DNA of 64,000 bases from Chromera velia (Eukaryota > Sar > Chromeraceae). The notes under the pieces were generated by a model. It worked only from the letters and a program-made list of their open reading frames with translations. It was not told the origin of the DNA and searched no databases. The DNA lies in NCBI GenBank assembly GCA_018398765.1, contig JAHBMJ010004707.1, positions 14,575-78,574 on the forward strand, written 5' to 3'. Positions 1 to 10,800 of the stretch are shown here, piece after piece. Position 1 is the first letter of the stretch. The number at the start of each line of letters is the position of its first letter. The position numbers were made by a program, and so were the translations under genes.

Positions 1-31
1 ACACTTTCTGTTACCCTTGTCGGTACACTTC
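1..31 (-). pseudogene. Continuation of the Cys-rich gene beyond the copia insertion
   Basis: On the minus strand the 31 bases left of the element read as a further module start with the pattern KCTDKGNRKC, close to ECTDKGDGRYKC of the preceding module. The phase agrees with the other side once one copy of the 5-bp target duplication is discounted. The gene continues off the left edge of the window. Confidence 0.6.
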
Positions 32-548
32 TGTTAGGGTTCGGGCCTGAGTCAGACATCGGCGCAACAGTCTGTACACAGGAACTGAGACTGGAGGAAG
101 TAGGCTAGGAAGCAAGCCGACAGCGCTAGGCTAAGTACAAAGCAATGATAGTAGAAGCAGTGTACTCAGAGCATTCAACGTCAAGAAGTCTGGATCTAGA
201 AGGACTGACCTTAATCCAAGCATTCCGGCTTCTATCTTCTCAATCTGTCGCCGTCTACATTGTGTCGATCGAGAGGATGCGACTATTTGGATCGACACGT
301 CACATATACACAGAATCGGCTGTCTCTCATTCGGCTAATTACCGACTGTCATGAATCGGGTCTCTTCGTTCACTGTTGTCACGAAGAGGCAATCATTCAA
401 TCATTCACGTCTGCATGTACATGAATGAAATCTGCATGCATGCATGTATCGACTCGCGCATACAAATCGTTAGATCATCATGGGCGGCGGCGGCGGGCGT
501 CGCGCGTGCAGTGGCCTGCGCGTCCGTCCACCTCCGTGCACACTAACA
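32..548 (-). repeat. Copia LTR, 3' copy (minus-strand sense)
   Basis: This 517-bp repeat matches 4726-5242 and has the TG...CA boundaries TGTTAG/CTAACA. It carries a GGC-rich stretch near 482-505 that is also present in the other copy. It is flanked outside by ACTTC. Confidence 0.92.
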
Positions 549-661
549 ATCACCCCCTTCGTTCTGGAGGCAACACTGCTCGATCGAAAGAACGAACACT
601 CAAATGCAAATCAAGAAAACGAAAGCAATGAAATTATGTAATCATGTATTCAAAGAAATCA

Positions 662-1084
662 TTATGCATTTCGGAGGAATTTGGTTTGTCTGTCTGCCCT
701 CTGAAATCCAGTCTCTATCCAGCGAACTGCAGCCCCCAACTCAGCAAGGCATTCAAGAACGTATTCGAGCTCTCCCTGCATTCTTGGTTCTGACTTACAC
801 TGTTTAGATGCTAACTGATGCAAGAGGGGCTGACTGTCTGACACAACCAAAACTTCTGGTTTCTTTCCCCAAAGCTTACTCATGAAATGTGTGATTCCGA
901 ATGCAGCTTTCACACCCTCCCTCATTGCTAACAACTTTGCTGACGTCGTGCTCCCCAACTTTCTCGCTTCTTTCTTGGAGTACCACGACAAGGTGTTCTC
1001 TTCTCCCACCCCTTTCAAATTACTCAAAGCGGAGCGAGGAACTAGCTGCATTTCATACCCCAGACGTCCTTCCTTCTTGTGCAA
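662..1084 (-). pseudogene. Copia RNase H region (fossil)
   Basis: This is a short open stretch directly downstream of the reverse transcriptase. It contains SAKLLAMREGVKAAFG and EVLVVSDSQPLLHQL, which match the family's SSAEAEY-like helix and the strand carrying a catalytic Asp, and it ends in WIETGFQRAD, like the copia C-terminus that precedes the 3' LTR. Confidence 0.7.
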
Positions 1085-1150
1085 TTCATATGATGCATCA
1101 ACCTAAACAAGCAACACAAAGTCATCATCGAGAGAAACGAGTTTTAGGGG

Positions 1151-2155
1151 TCAAGACGACTCCCTTGCATGCCAGAGGGCTTTTTCCGTTGCACGGAGGG
1201 TGTGTGGAGATGGCTTGGTGTTCGAACGTGACAGATGACCGAAAAAGAAATTCAAATGAGGCTGTGTTCTCACCCCCCACCCGAGCACTCCCACATTGCT
1301 CTGTTGCTCAGTACAGAGCGAAGGGTCAACTTCCTTTTCTGAGGGCAAAAGAAGGTCTCGCCCAGTCAGTGGCTTTCTGGACTGAGGGGGAACAGAAGAA
1401 GCGGCTTCCTGCAAGTAACTCCCTTGGTCAAGCAGCATGTGACCCTCAACCATGCGGACAGACATCCCTATGTATGCATGAAGGGATCCATCATCCATTC
1501 TCACTGGCTCGTCCATTTCAAAAAGAGAACGAATCGCTTGCATTTCGTTCATCACGTCTGGTGCAAAAGCGAAAAGGTCGTCTACATGCATCACTAACAT
1601 ACCGACTGGCTTTTTGTTCTTGTCTCTCTTGACCAAAATTGACTCAGCTATCTCTTCCCATCCTAGTTCCTTCACTCTCTTCTTGAAGTACTGTGTGTAC
1701 ACGCGAAGGCTATCCTTCAAGCCATAAACAGCCTTCAGGATGCGCACACACACACCAGGACACAAACCAGGATAAACAGAAACAGGCAAGTCAGAAGGGA
1801 GTTGAAGCCACACCTCACCATTCTTTCTATCAAGAGGGGCTTGGAGGAAAGCAGTTGAGATATCTGCCTTCGCTGCCTGAAACCCACGAGAAAGGGCCCA
1901 CACAAACGCCGCACGGGAGAGAGAGGAGCTCGCAGTGCCAGAGAAGGTCTCCAGGAAGCCGTTGTCTCTGGCGTCTTGGAAGCCCTTGGCAACAAGACGG
2001 GATTTCGCAACCTGCTCCTCCTCCTTCAGCTTCCACGTGCGTACCCACCGGAGAGTGATTGGCTTCACCCCCGGTCTCGGGTGCTGCGTCTGACTGGAGA
2101 GATCAAAGATACCACATAGAGCCCAACGCACCAATTCCTTCTTGTCAGACTTCAC
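1151..2155 (-). pseudogene. Copia reverse transcriptase region (fossil)
   Basis: The translation is typical of Ty1/copia reverse transcriptase: a tryptophan-rich start followed by KSRLVAKGF, then ADISTAFLQAPL (the region with the first catalytic Asp), VRILKAVYGLKDS, and MHVDDLFAF, which corresponds to the family's VDD active-site motif. It lies between the linker region (2379-3425) and RNase H (662-1084), the copia order. It is part of a broken element. Confidence 0.88.
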
Positions 2156-2378
2156 GTAACTCCCTGCTGCAATCTCTTCTGGAGTAGCAGGGATATATTC
2201 TTTTGCATTAATTGTTTTCTCTCTTCATGAGCTTTCTTGCTTTCTCTGCCTTCAAAGCCATGCACGCGACTTCGAAGTGTCTATCTAGCGCTTCTCCTTT
2301 CCTCACCTCTTCTTTGGCTCTTCTTTCTTTCTTTCTCTGAAAGATGATTGCTTTCTTCTCTTTCCTTCCTTTGCTTTT

Positions 2379-3425
2379 CTAATCGAGAAAATCTGCACGG
2401 CAGACCTCCTCTTGAATCTGCTTTACGACTGGGTCAACATCAATCGGCATGACATTGACGTCATCAGGCACAGGATCAGAAGAGATGACAGCATGGTCAG
2501 AGGATGGAAGGGACTCTGCAGAAACATCAGGAACAGACTGAAGAGGAACAGAGGAGGAAGGAGGGTCAGATTTATCCAAACGAGAAAGAAGGTCTGCTGG
2601 AATGCCACCCCCGACAGGAGGATCGAAACGCTCTACTATGTCTTGCTGTTTGACATGATGCTCGATTTCTTTCGGCTTCCATTTTCCATTATCGTCTTTA
2701 TTGAATCTGGCTACCTTCAAGCCTCGCTCTTGCTTTGCTCCTTCTTGAACAATGCGACCAGGCCAAAGGGCACCGTCTGTGTTCCTTGCTAGCACCCACC
2801 TGCCTGCTTGGCGGCGGGGATGCTCATTTCCATTTTCATCACGCAGCTGGAAAGGCTCTGTTTCTGGGAAAGAAGAATCAGGCTCGACGTCTTCCCCCCC
2901 TGAACGCAAATCAACTGCTGGAACACCCGGACTCTCATGGTCATCATCACGGACAGATGAACACAGCCATCCACCAGACTCCTCTTCAACTTTCTTTTCT
3001 TTCCTTACCTCTCTCCATTTCTGTACTTCGTCCACACCCAACCACTTCTCAAGCCTGACATGCTGTGGATGCACACGCAAAGGGACCTATCGACCCCCCC
3101 ACAATATAACGAGCGAACAGACCTGCGGGCCCTGTACCCCCCTGAAGAGTGCTCGCTCACTCTTTGAAAGAGGGTCCGCTGAACCTGCGGAATCTATCAC
3201 ACGAACCTCATTCCCCATTGCGATTGGGGGCACTCCACACACATGACCAAAAATCAAAGAATTGGGAGACATGCCTGTCTTACTGTAAACGACATCACCT
3301 AACTGATTAGCAACGCCGGAGAGAAAGCCTGGGAGCACCAGTGTTAGGGTTCGGGCCTGAGTCAGACATCGGCGCAACAGTCTGTACACAGGAACTGAGA
3401 CTGGAGGAAGTAGGCTAGGAAGCAA
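2379..3425 (-). pseudogene. Copia late integrase/linker region (fossil)
   Basis: Two adjoining stretches are readable. The upstream one (3425-3087) has TGMSPNSLIFG, resembling the end of the integrase core, where the family has a TP-x-x-LF-G motif. The downstream one (3080-2379) has RWVLARNTDGALWPGRIV and an acidic Ser/Pro-rich linker, as between integrase and reverse transcriptase. The same matter appears again at 3918-4809 in the second copy next to the gap. Confidence 0.65.
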
Positions 3426-3526
3426 GCCGACAGCGCTAGGCTAAGTACAAAGCAATGATAGTAGAAGCAGTATACTCAGAGCATTCAACGTCAAGAAGTC
3501 TGGATCTAGAAGGACTGACCTTAATC

Positions 3527-3917
3527 NNNNNNNNNNNNNNNNNNNNNNNNNNNNNNNNNNNNNNNNNNNNNNNNNNNNNNNNNNNNNNNNNNNNNNNNNN
3601 NNNNNNNNNNNNNNNNNNNNNNNNNNNNNNNNNNNNNNNNNNNNNNNNNNNNNNNNNNNNNNNNNNNNNNNNNNNNNNNNNNNNNNNNNNNNNNNNNNNN
3701 NNNNNNNNNNNNNNNNNNNNNNNNNNNNNNNNNNNNNNNNNNNNNNNNNNNNNNNNNNNNNNNNNNNNNNNNNNNNNNNNNNNNNNNNNNNNNNNNNNNN
3801 NNNNNNNNNNNNNNNNNNNNNNNNNNNNNNNNNNNNNNNNNNNNNNNNNNNNNNNNNNNNNNNNNNNNNNNNNNNNNNNNNNNNNNNNNNNNNNNNNNNN
3901 NNNNNNNNNNNNNNNNN
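3527..3917. other. Assembly gap (391 N) inside an apparent 1384-bp duplication
   Basis: The run of N is flanked by the same sequence: 2534-3526 on the left reappears at 3918-4910 on the right, offset by 1384 bases, with encoded peptides that match throughout. This is what remains when two overlapping contig ends are scaffolded without being merged. Confidence 0.85.
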
Positions 3918-4725
3918 CAGACTGAAGAGGAACAGAGGAGGAAGGAGGGTCAGATTTATCCAAACGAGAAAGAAGGTCTGCTGGAATGCCACCCCCGACA
4001 GGAGGATCGAAACGCTCTACTATGTCTTGCTGTTTGACATGATGCTCGATTTCTTTCGGCTTCCATTTTCCATTATCGTCTTTATTGAATCTGGCTACCT
4101 TCAAGCCTCGCTCTTGCTTTGCTCCTTCTTGAACAATGCGACCAGGCCAAAGGGCACCGTCTGTGTTCCTTGCTAGCACCCACCTGCCTGCTTGGCGGCG
4201 GGGATGCTCATTTCCATTTTCATCACGCAGCTGGAAAGGCTCTGTTTCTGGGAAAGAAGAATCAGGCTCGACGTCTTCCCCCCCTGAACGCAAATCAACT
4301 GCTGGAACACCCGGACTCTCATGGTCATCATCACGGACAGATGAACACAGCCATCCACCAGACTCCTCTTCAACTTTCTTTTCTTTCCTTACCTCTCTCC
4401 ATTTCTGTACTTCGTCCACACCCAACCACTTCTCAAGCCTGACATGCTGTGGATGCACACGCAAAGGGACCTATCGACCCCCCCACAATATAACGAGCGA
4501 ACAGACCTGCGGGCCCTGTACCCCCCTGAAGAGTGCTCGCTCACTCTTTGAAAGAGGGTCCGCTGAACCTGCGGAATCTATCACACGAACCTCATTCCCC
4601 ATTGCGATTGGGGGCACTCCACACACATGACCAAAAATCAAAGAATTGGGAGACATGCCTGTCTTACTGTAAACGACATCACCTAACTGATTAGCAACGC
4701 CGGAGAGAAAGCCTGGGAGCACCAG

Positions 4726-5242
4726 TGTTAGGGTTCGGGCCTGAGTCAGACATCGGCGCAACAGTCTGTACACAGGAACTGAGACTGGAGGAAGTAGGCT
4801 AGGAAGCAAGCCGACAGCGCTAGGCTAAGTACAAAGCAATGATAGTAGAAGCAGTATACTCAGAGCATTCAACGTCAAGAAGTCTGGATCTAGAAGGACT
4901 GACCTTAATCTAAGCATTCCGACTTCTATCTTCTTAATCTGTCGCCGTCTACATTGTGTCGATCGAGAGGATGCGACTATTTGGATCGACACGTCACATA
5001 CACACAGAATCGGCTGTCTCTCATTCGGCTAATTACCGACTGTCATGAATCGGGTCTCTTCGTTCACTGTTGTCACGAAGAGGCAATCATTCAATCATTC
5101 ACGTCTGCATGTACATGAATGAAATCTGCATGCATGCATGTATCGACTCGCGCATGCAAATTGTTAGATCATCATGGGCGGCGGCGGCGGGCGTCGCGCG
5201 TACAGTGGCCCGAGCGTCCGTCTACCTCCGCGCGCACTAACA
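4726..5242 (-). repeat. Copia LTR, 5' copy (minus-strand sense)
   Basis: This is the partner of 32-548. The outer edge ends CTAACA followed by ACTTC (5243-5247). A partial third copy at 3342-3526 is identical to this one and stops at the assembly gap, which suggests it is the same locus assembled twice. Confidence 0.92.
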
Positions 5243-5708
5243 ACTTCCCCTCATCAAAAGTTCTGCAGCTGCTACCCAGCGGAGCGTATTGGCATTCAGG
5301 ATCAGAGCCGATTAGATCACAATATTTTTTACCGCTGCGCTCCATACATTTGTACCTTCCGTCTCCCTTGTCGGTGCATTCTCCACCATCAAACAGCATT
5401 GTGTCAGATTTTGCCCCAATCTAACTCTCTTGACATTCGGCACCCGAGCCATAAAGGCTGTAAAAAGACTCCGATTCCCCTCTTACACACTTACACCATC
5501 CGTTTCTTTTGTTAATGCACTTCCCTGTGTCATCACAGACGGCCCCGATTGAAGCGTACCAGCACGCGGCGTCAGAGAGGTTAAGGACGTAATCTTTTGT
5601 GGTTGCCCTCTTCTGGATGAATTTGATGGAAGCGTGTGCGCGGGATGGGGTGCAGGAGACTAGTGTGAAAAGCAAGAAGACTGAGACAGTCAGAGTTTTC
5701 AAACTCAT
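5243..5708 (-). pseudogene. Secreted Cys-rich modular protein, split by the copia insertion
   Basis: Reading from ATG 5706-5708, the first 26 residues are a clear signal peptide (MSLKTLTVSVFLLFTLVSC then TPSRAHA). A Cys-rich module follows (ACWYASIGAVC, GKC, NGWCKC, SGAEC). An in-frame TAG (5421-5423) ends this first open stretch at 95 residues, yet the same frame stays open beyond it and encodes a second, similar module (GGECTDKGDGRYKC, SGKKYC, SDPEC) and the start of a third (LGSSC), reaching the retroelement edge. The module pattern is roughly Cys-x4-7-Gly-x-x-Cys ... Gly-x-Cys-x3-Lys-x-x-Gly-x-x-Cys-x-Cys/Cys ... Ser-x-x-x-Glu-Cys. The family is not recognised. Either the gene is dead (one stop plus the insertion) or the short first product is what is made. 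TCG to TAG is the simplest origin of the stop, because a Ser sits there in module one. Confidence 0.65.
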
Positions 5709-5749
5709 TTTGATTGTGCTGAAAGTTGTGGTCTAGCGGAAATGTGAAC

Positions 5750-5755
5750 TTTATA
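5750..5755 (-). promoter_or_regulatory. Possible TATA box of the Cys-rich gene
   Basis: TATAAA on the minus strand, about 42 bases before the ATG at 5708. Position and sequence fit a core promoter, but AT-rich DNA begins here, so chance is a real alternative. Confidence 0.35.
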
Positions 5756-7367
5756 TGGGAGATGAGAGAGATATTTTAACATTTATACTCCTCTATATAG
5801 TTGTGTATGCAACCGTGTCCACTGTCTGCCTGCCGCTTCGCTGCCTGCTTGTATGTCTGGCAATTTACTTATTGCCTGCCTGCCCGATGCCTAACAACTT
5901 ACCTGCCTGTTCTTTGCCTGTATGTCTGGCTGTCTGCCCATTGCCAACCTGCCTGTTAGTAAATTGCCGGTAACGGTTACCCTGCCTGCCTGCCTGCCTG
6001 CTCACATCTTACGCTCCGGTTATTGGTCGCATACATGCCTAGCTCTTCAATCACCTCTCGATGTAGCTATGGAATTTCGTCTGTCAACCTTTGTGCCTTG
6101 CTGTTATGCTAAAAAGTACTGTAACTTGGCAAATATTGAAAGACCACAGTAACTCGATTTTCACTAAATTTCACTGAGACTTTTGACCATGATTTTCATT
6201 AAAACTTCACATAACCGAATCATGTTACACTATGTTCAAAAAACTTGAATATTATAACTTTTAGACCGATATTAATCATCACTTTTAATGTAAGTTAGAC
6301 AATTAAAAACTTAAAGATGAATAAACTATATTCAAAGTTATTGTCATAGAACGATTACTATGGTATAATTATATTGCTGCGCCATTGATAGGCATAAATA
6401 AACCATTAAAAAGTTTAAGTTCTGATATTAAAGTTTTAAACTTCATGAACCAAATGCATATTAGACTATTCAGTACAGTGTAACTTACAAAATACTATAA
6501 AAAAGAATAGCGAAGTCTTACATATTTTAAAAGCAGAAAGAGCTAGTGCTCTAGACATGATCGACATGAAGATCTACTTCTTACGTGAAACCTTTGGCAG
6601 TTGCCCAGAGTAGTCTTTGTCTGCTTTTGTGTTTTGCATTGACCACGAATGCATGGACGTCAATTTGACTTGCCTCAAACATACTTTTGCATGCATGCAT
6701 TTTATTTCATTTTATTTCTGCACGTTTACAAATATTCGTGCGCGCATTGCGCCGTGTTGATTTTAAATCACTATTTTAAGTCTTATTTATAACTACAACA
6801 AACCCCTATAATGTGGTTCCACTTTGAGTAACCACCTTACTGTGAATGATTTCTATATCTGTCATAATATGTCATTCTAATATATCATATGATTTCTAAT
6901 CTCTCTGATGTGTACCTGCCAATACCTACATGCAAACTAGACTTGCACAATCACTTCCAACCTCCTGTTCCCAAGCAGTGCCACCACATCCTGTTTCTAG
7001 TACATATATATACTGTATATGATACCGCATGCGTGCATTCAAAATATTAACACCATACAATTAAGTTTGTTTGCGCACATTCACGCGCGAAGGTTTTCGC
7101 GACAAATGTTTGTCGCGATTGTAAGATGCACTGCAGCACTTTCAATATAAATTATAAGCATTTTTGTGCATGACTATAAACTCTGCATACACGCGGTATA
7201 TATTTATTTTGATTATTAATATAACATTTTACCATGCAGCTAGGCTCGATCCATGCAATTATATGGATTCATATAATATTGATCGATGTATCTATATTCA
7301 CCATACAATTTAAGTATACATAATGCATGAATACCTGGAGAGGCTAGTTATGTAAGAAGATCGACTC
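5756..7367. other. AT-rich intergenic DNA with CCTG repeats
   Basis: There is no supportable gene. 5820-6000 is rich in CTGC/CCTG words on the plus strand, and the rest is AT-rich with scattered TGCATGCA. Confidence 0.6.
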
Positions 7368-7562
7368 ATGGCCCGGAAAGCGAAGCTGAGAGGGCACTTA
7401 ACAAAAATTGTACCCCCCCAGACCACACGGATGGCTGCGTCCGACGTTTACAGGAAGATCTGACGCACGCCAAGCTCGGCCCCGGAAAGACAATTCAGCT
7501 GAGGAGGCACTTTCCAAATTTAAAGCAGGGGCAACAAGAATAAATTTCGCTTTCCGGGCCAT
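7368..7562. repeat. Inverted/direct repeat cluster upstream of the ankyrin gene
   Basis: A perfect 17-base inverted repeat starts ATGGCCCGGAAAGCGAA at 7368-7384 and returns at 7546-7562. A third copy of the core (GGCCCCGGAAAG, about 7479-7490) lies between in direct orientation and is followed, like the first, by a GCTGAG-GGCACTT string. ATCTGACGCAC near 7457 is also inverted near 7573. It could be a small foldback element or a promoter-proximal regulatory array, as the ankyrin gene begins about 250 bases later. Confidence 0.6.
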
Positions 7563-7815
7563 TCGCACGGAGTGCGTCAGATATATACAGCTTTACCGCA
7601 ATGTATACCTGCATGCGTCCGTATCGGAACCTAGCTGACGCACCAACGCACCACTTGCACCTCCATCATATGCTCCGCCCGTGCAGCCCACCTGGTCGCT
7701 TCCTCTTAGCGCCACCCTGTCTCTCTTTCAACACCCTGTTCGCGCTTACACCCTTTCTCCTCTGACCAGTGAAGCTCTGGTCGCTCTTCAGCCTGTCACT
7801 CTGTCGAATGTTTTC

Positions 7816-10800
7816 ATGGAGAGCTTCTCGAGGGACCTCTTATATGGAAGTGAGGATTTGGCCCTCCCTTTCAAGGAAACAGAGAGCTTGTCGCAAGAAA
7901 CCCGTTTCTCTGCCAAAACTCCAATGTCTATCTGTCCTTCAGGGGCACCAAACTCCGTCCGCGACGGTACTCAAGGCTTTGCCTCGGCTGCAAATTATCT
8001 GCGAGGAACACCGCAGCTTTCCAACAACGGAACAAAGCGGCACTCCTTTCCAAGCACTTTCCCGTCGAGAGACAGGCGCCCTGAGCAGACAGGTCCTAGG
8101 AGGTCCTCACTTCCTTCTGGAAGTGCCTTTCCTTTTTGTGCTTGGGAGTCTCCATCTTCCCCTTCATCGCCCTCATCTCCGGTAGAAAATCGCAGGCCAG
8201 ACACCGAAAAAAGATGGACGTCCTCGCAGACACAGAAAGAGTCCCTAAATGAAATTCCGACGAAAGACGGGGCGAAGGAAGGCAGCACGATCGCTGCCAT
8301 TCTTGATGATGGTGCAGTGTCACGCAAGCATGAAGAGAAAGAACACTGTGAGGGGGGGGTGGGAAATTCAGAAGGAGATTTTTCCTTCTCGCCCTTCTCC
8401 CAGACCACCTTTGCACCCCCACAGCGTGACGGAAACGACAAGTCGAGGCCGACTCTCTCACACACGTTCTCTCTGCCCCTTCCCAGACCATCCGCCTCTT
8501 CTTCTGACTTGAGGACACCACCTTCACGTCTATTCCGCTCTCTACCCAACGTTCTCTCCACTTCCCCAGCTCCGAACTCGCCCCTTACTCCAGACTTCAG
8601 CCCCGTCCAAGAAGAAGAAGAAGAGGACCCCGCCCGTCTCCTTCCCTCTGGCGAGTCCCTTCCCCCTCCGACGTCCCACGACCCTGCACCCGCCTCTGCT
8701 TCTCTTCGCAGACCCTTTCTCCCTGGTGGCCTGGAGGAAGGCCAAAGAAGTGACAAGCAGGAAGGACATCAAGACGATGCGCATCAGAAGGAGAGAGAGA
8801 ATCCAATGCAGACTGTCAAAGAGACAAGACAGGAGAAAGAGAAGCACACAAAAAGGAGTTATAGGAGAGGCACTCTCTCAAAGGACAGAAAGCGCACACA
8901 CGCAGCCTCATCAGAATTAAACGCTCCAAGACAGCAGCTGTCAGGACACAGTCCCAGCCCCGGCCTCTCCCGATCTGATCGGTACCGTGCCAGCAGTGAG
9001 GGAGACCCACTATCCCGTCTCGCTGCCGCTTCCATGGTAGGGGACTTGGACAGAATGCGAAACGTCCTCTGTGACGACCCGAGAGAAGTCAACCGCACAG
9101 CTGTGCGGGGTGCAGGAAGGACGGCCCTGCACTTTGCTGCCATGAAGGGCCACTCGCAGGCAGTGGCCCTGCTGCTGGACTTCAATGCTTGCGTGAACTC
9201 ACAGGACAGGGTCTGTCTGTGCGTGTTTGTTTCTCTTTGGTTCTTTTTGTTCTTCAAGGACATGCGAGAGAGTTTGATTTTGTTTTCAGGAAAGGTGGTC
9301 TTTCTTCATGTTTCACGCTCTTTCTCGTTTCCTCTCTTTCTTTGAATGAGGGTCGGATCATGTTCTGCGGTCTATTGTTTATCTCTCCGTCATCCGCTGT
9401 CTTTATTGCTTCTTCTTCTTCTCGTTAATTCTCTTCTATTCCATTTTTGATTCCTTGGAAGGAACCCGGAATGCGTCGATCGATCTATGCATCCTCTTTG
9501 ATGATTGATGGACGCAGCATGGCAACACGCCACTTCACTTGGCAGCATCTGCTGGACACGGAGAGGCTGCGTTTGTCCTTCTAAGAAAGAGAGCAAACCC
9601 AGAACTGCGCAATAAGGTCAGCAGGGACTGTCAAGTTAGCCTGCAGCTGAATGGAAACAAAACAGATCGAGGGGTGGGAAACAGGTTGTTCAGGGAGCTA
9701 GTCACAGCCTCTCTGTCATGGAAAAATAATTTTATGGAGATGTTCTCCATCAAAGAAAACCAAAAGACTACGGAGCAGCGTGATTTGTTAGATGTCAACA
9801 GGAGAGGTTTGTAAACCATGAGGTGGTGGGTAAAGTACAAAAAGGGCGCCCAGCTAGACGTTCTCTCTCTCTCTCTCTCTCTGTGGAAGTCCGGCCGTCT
9901 CAGGCAGAAAGAAACAAAAGGCAAGCGAAGAAGGGGAGGGGGGGGGAGGATTTATAATTTGTATACTGCTGGACGACTCCTGACAAGAATCTGCTGACTC
10001 TTTTGTATTTCTTTGTGTACACTTCAGCACCCTTGTGCAATTTTCCTTTTCTTGGACCTCCCACGCTTCTGTCTCTCTCTATGCAGCACGGGAGTAAAGC
10101 GGCCAAGCTGGCAACCTTGAGGGGCCATTTTGCCGTGGTCTCTCTGCTTAGGTCGGCAGGCTGCCTCAGTCAGACTCGGGTGGGTCCTGGAAATAGGGGT
10201 GGTGGGGGATTGAGGTGTGGAGCAAGATCCTCCGCTTCTCACAGCTCTTCTTCATTCCGTTGCAGTCTTTCGGATGTTTCCTTTTCTTTGTCCCAGGAGG
10301 GACAGAGACTCTCGCATCTTCCCTCTGCTTCTGGTGTCTCTGTCTCCTCAGCGGCAGGGAGGGAGAGAGCCGTAACAGAGTCTTCCTTTGTTGCTGTAGA
10401 GAAGGCGAGCTCCACGGGAAATTTGAACGAAGCGAAGGGTCCGAGTCGAAAGGAAGATCTACTATTCGGAGAGGCTGCAAACGATTCACATGCAAAAGAC
10501 GAGCAGAGAGAGGGCAGGGGGGCCTCGAGAGAGCCCCCCAACAGAAGTATTAGAAGAGCATTCCAACACGGCAAGATGGTGCAAAGGTTGTTGGGAAAGT
10601 CGAAAGGTCGTGGCGGCCATGACAATGATATGCTGGGTGGTGCTGCAAATGATGCGACTGCAAGAACGGACAGACAGGAGATAGAGAGACTGCATGAATT
10701 GCTTGAGGAAGGAAAAGAAATTGAGGAGGAGTGGAGAAGAGGCTCAAGTGACAGAAGCATGACTCTAGAAGAAGCAGACTTGAAGAACGAATCAAAGCCT

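Larger units (their letters stand above)
32..5242 (-). mobile_element. Ty1/copia-type LTR retroelement, fossil
   Basis: Two 517-bp terminal repeats (32-548 and 4726-5242) begin TGTTAG and end CTAACA and enclose pol-type coding matter on the minus strand. The five bases ACTTC occur just outside both ends (27-31 and 5243-5247), the target-site duplication expected of an integrase-driven insertion. Just inside the left repeat, at 549-559, the minus strand is purine-rich, as expected for a polypurine tract. Recognisable parts in minus-strand order are late integrase/linker, reverse transcriptase and RNase H, the copia order; gag and protease are not seen. The two repeats differ at roughly 13 positions by eye (about 2.5%), so the insertion is fairly young. 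The element is broken (several breaks). Its apparent length is inflated by the duplication around the assembly gap. Confidence 0.9.

Noticed and set aside
7995-8756. 253-codon minus ORF opposite ankyrin exon 1
   Set aside because: Antisense of a Ser/Pro-rich coding stretch; no recognisable content.
10180-10265. Possible intron in the ankyrin gene (GTGGGT...TTGCAG)
   Set aside because: It is 86 bases long and splicing would move into a frame that stops at 10553, whereas the unspliced frame stays open to 15435.
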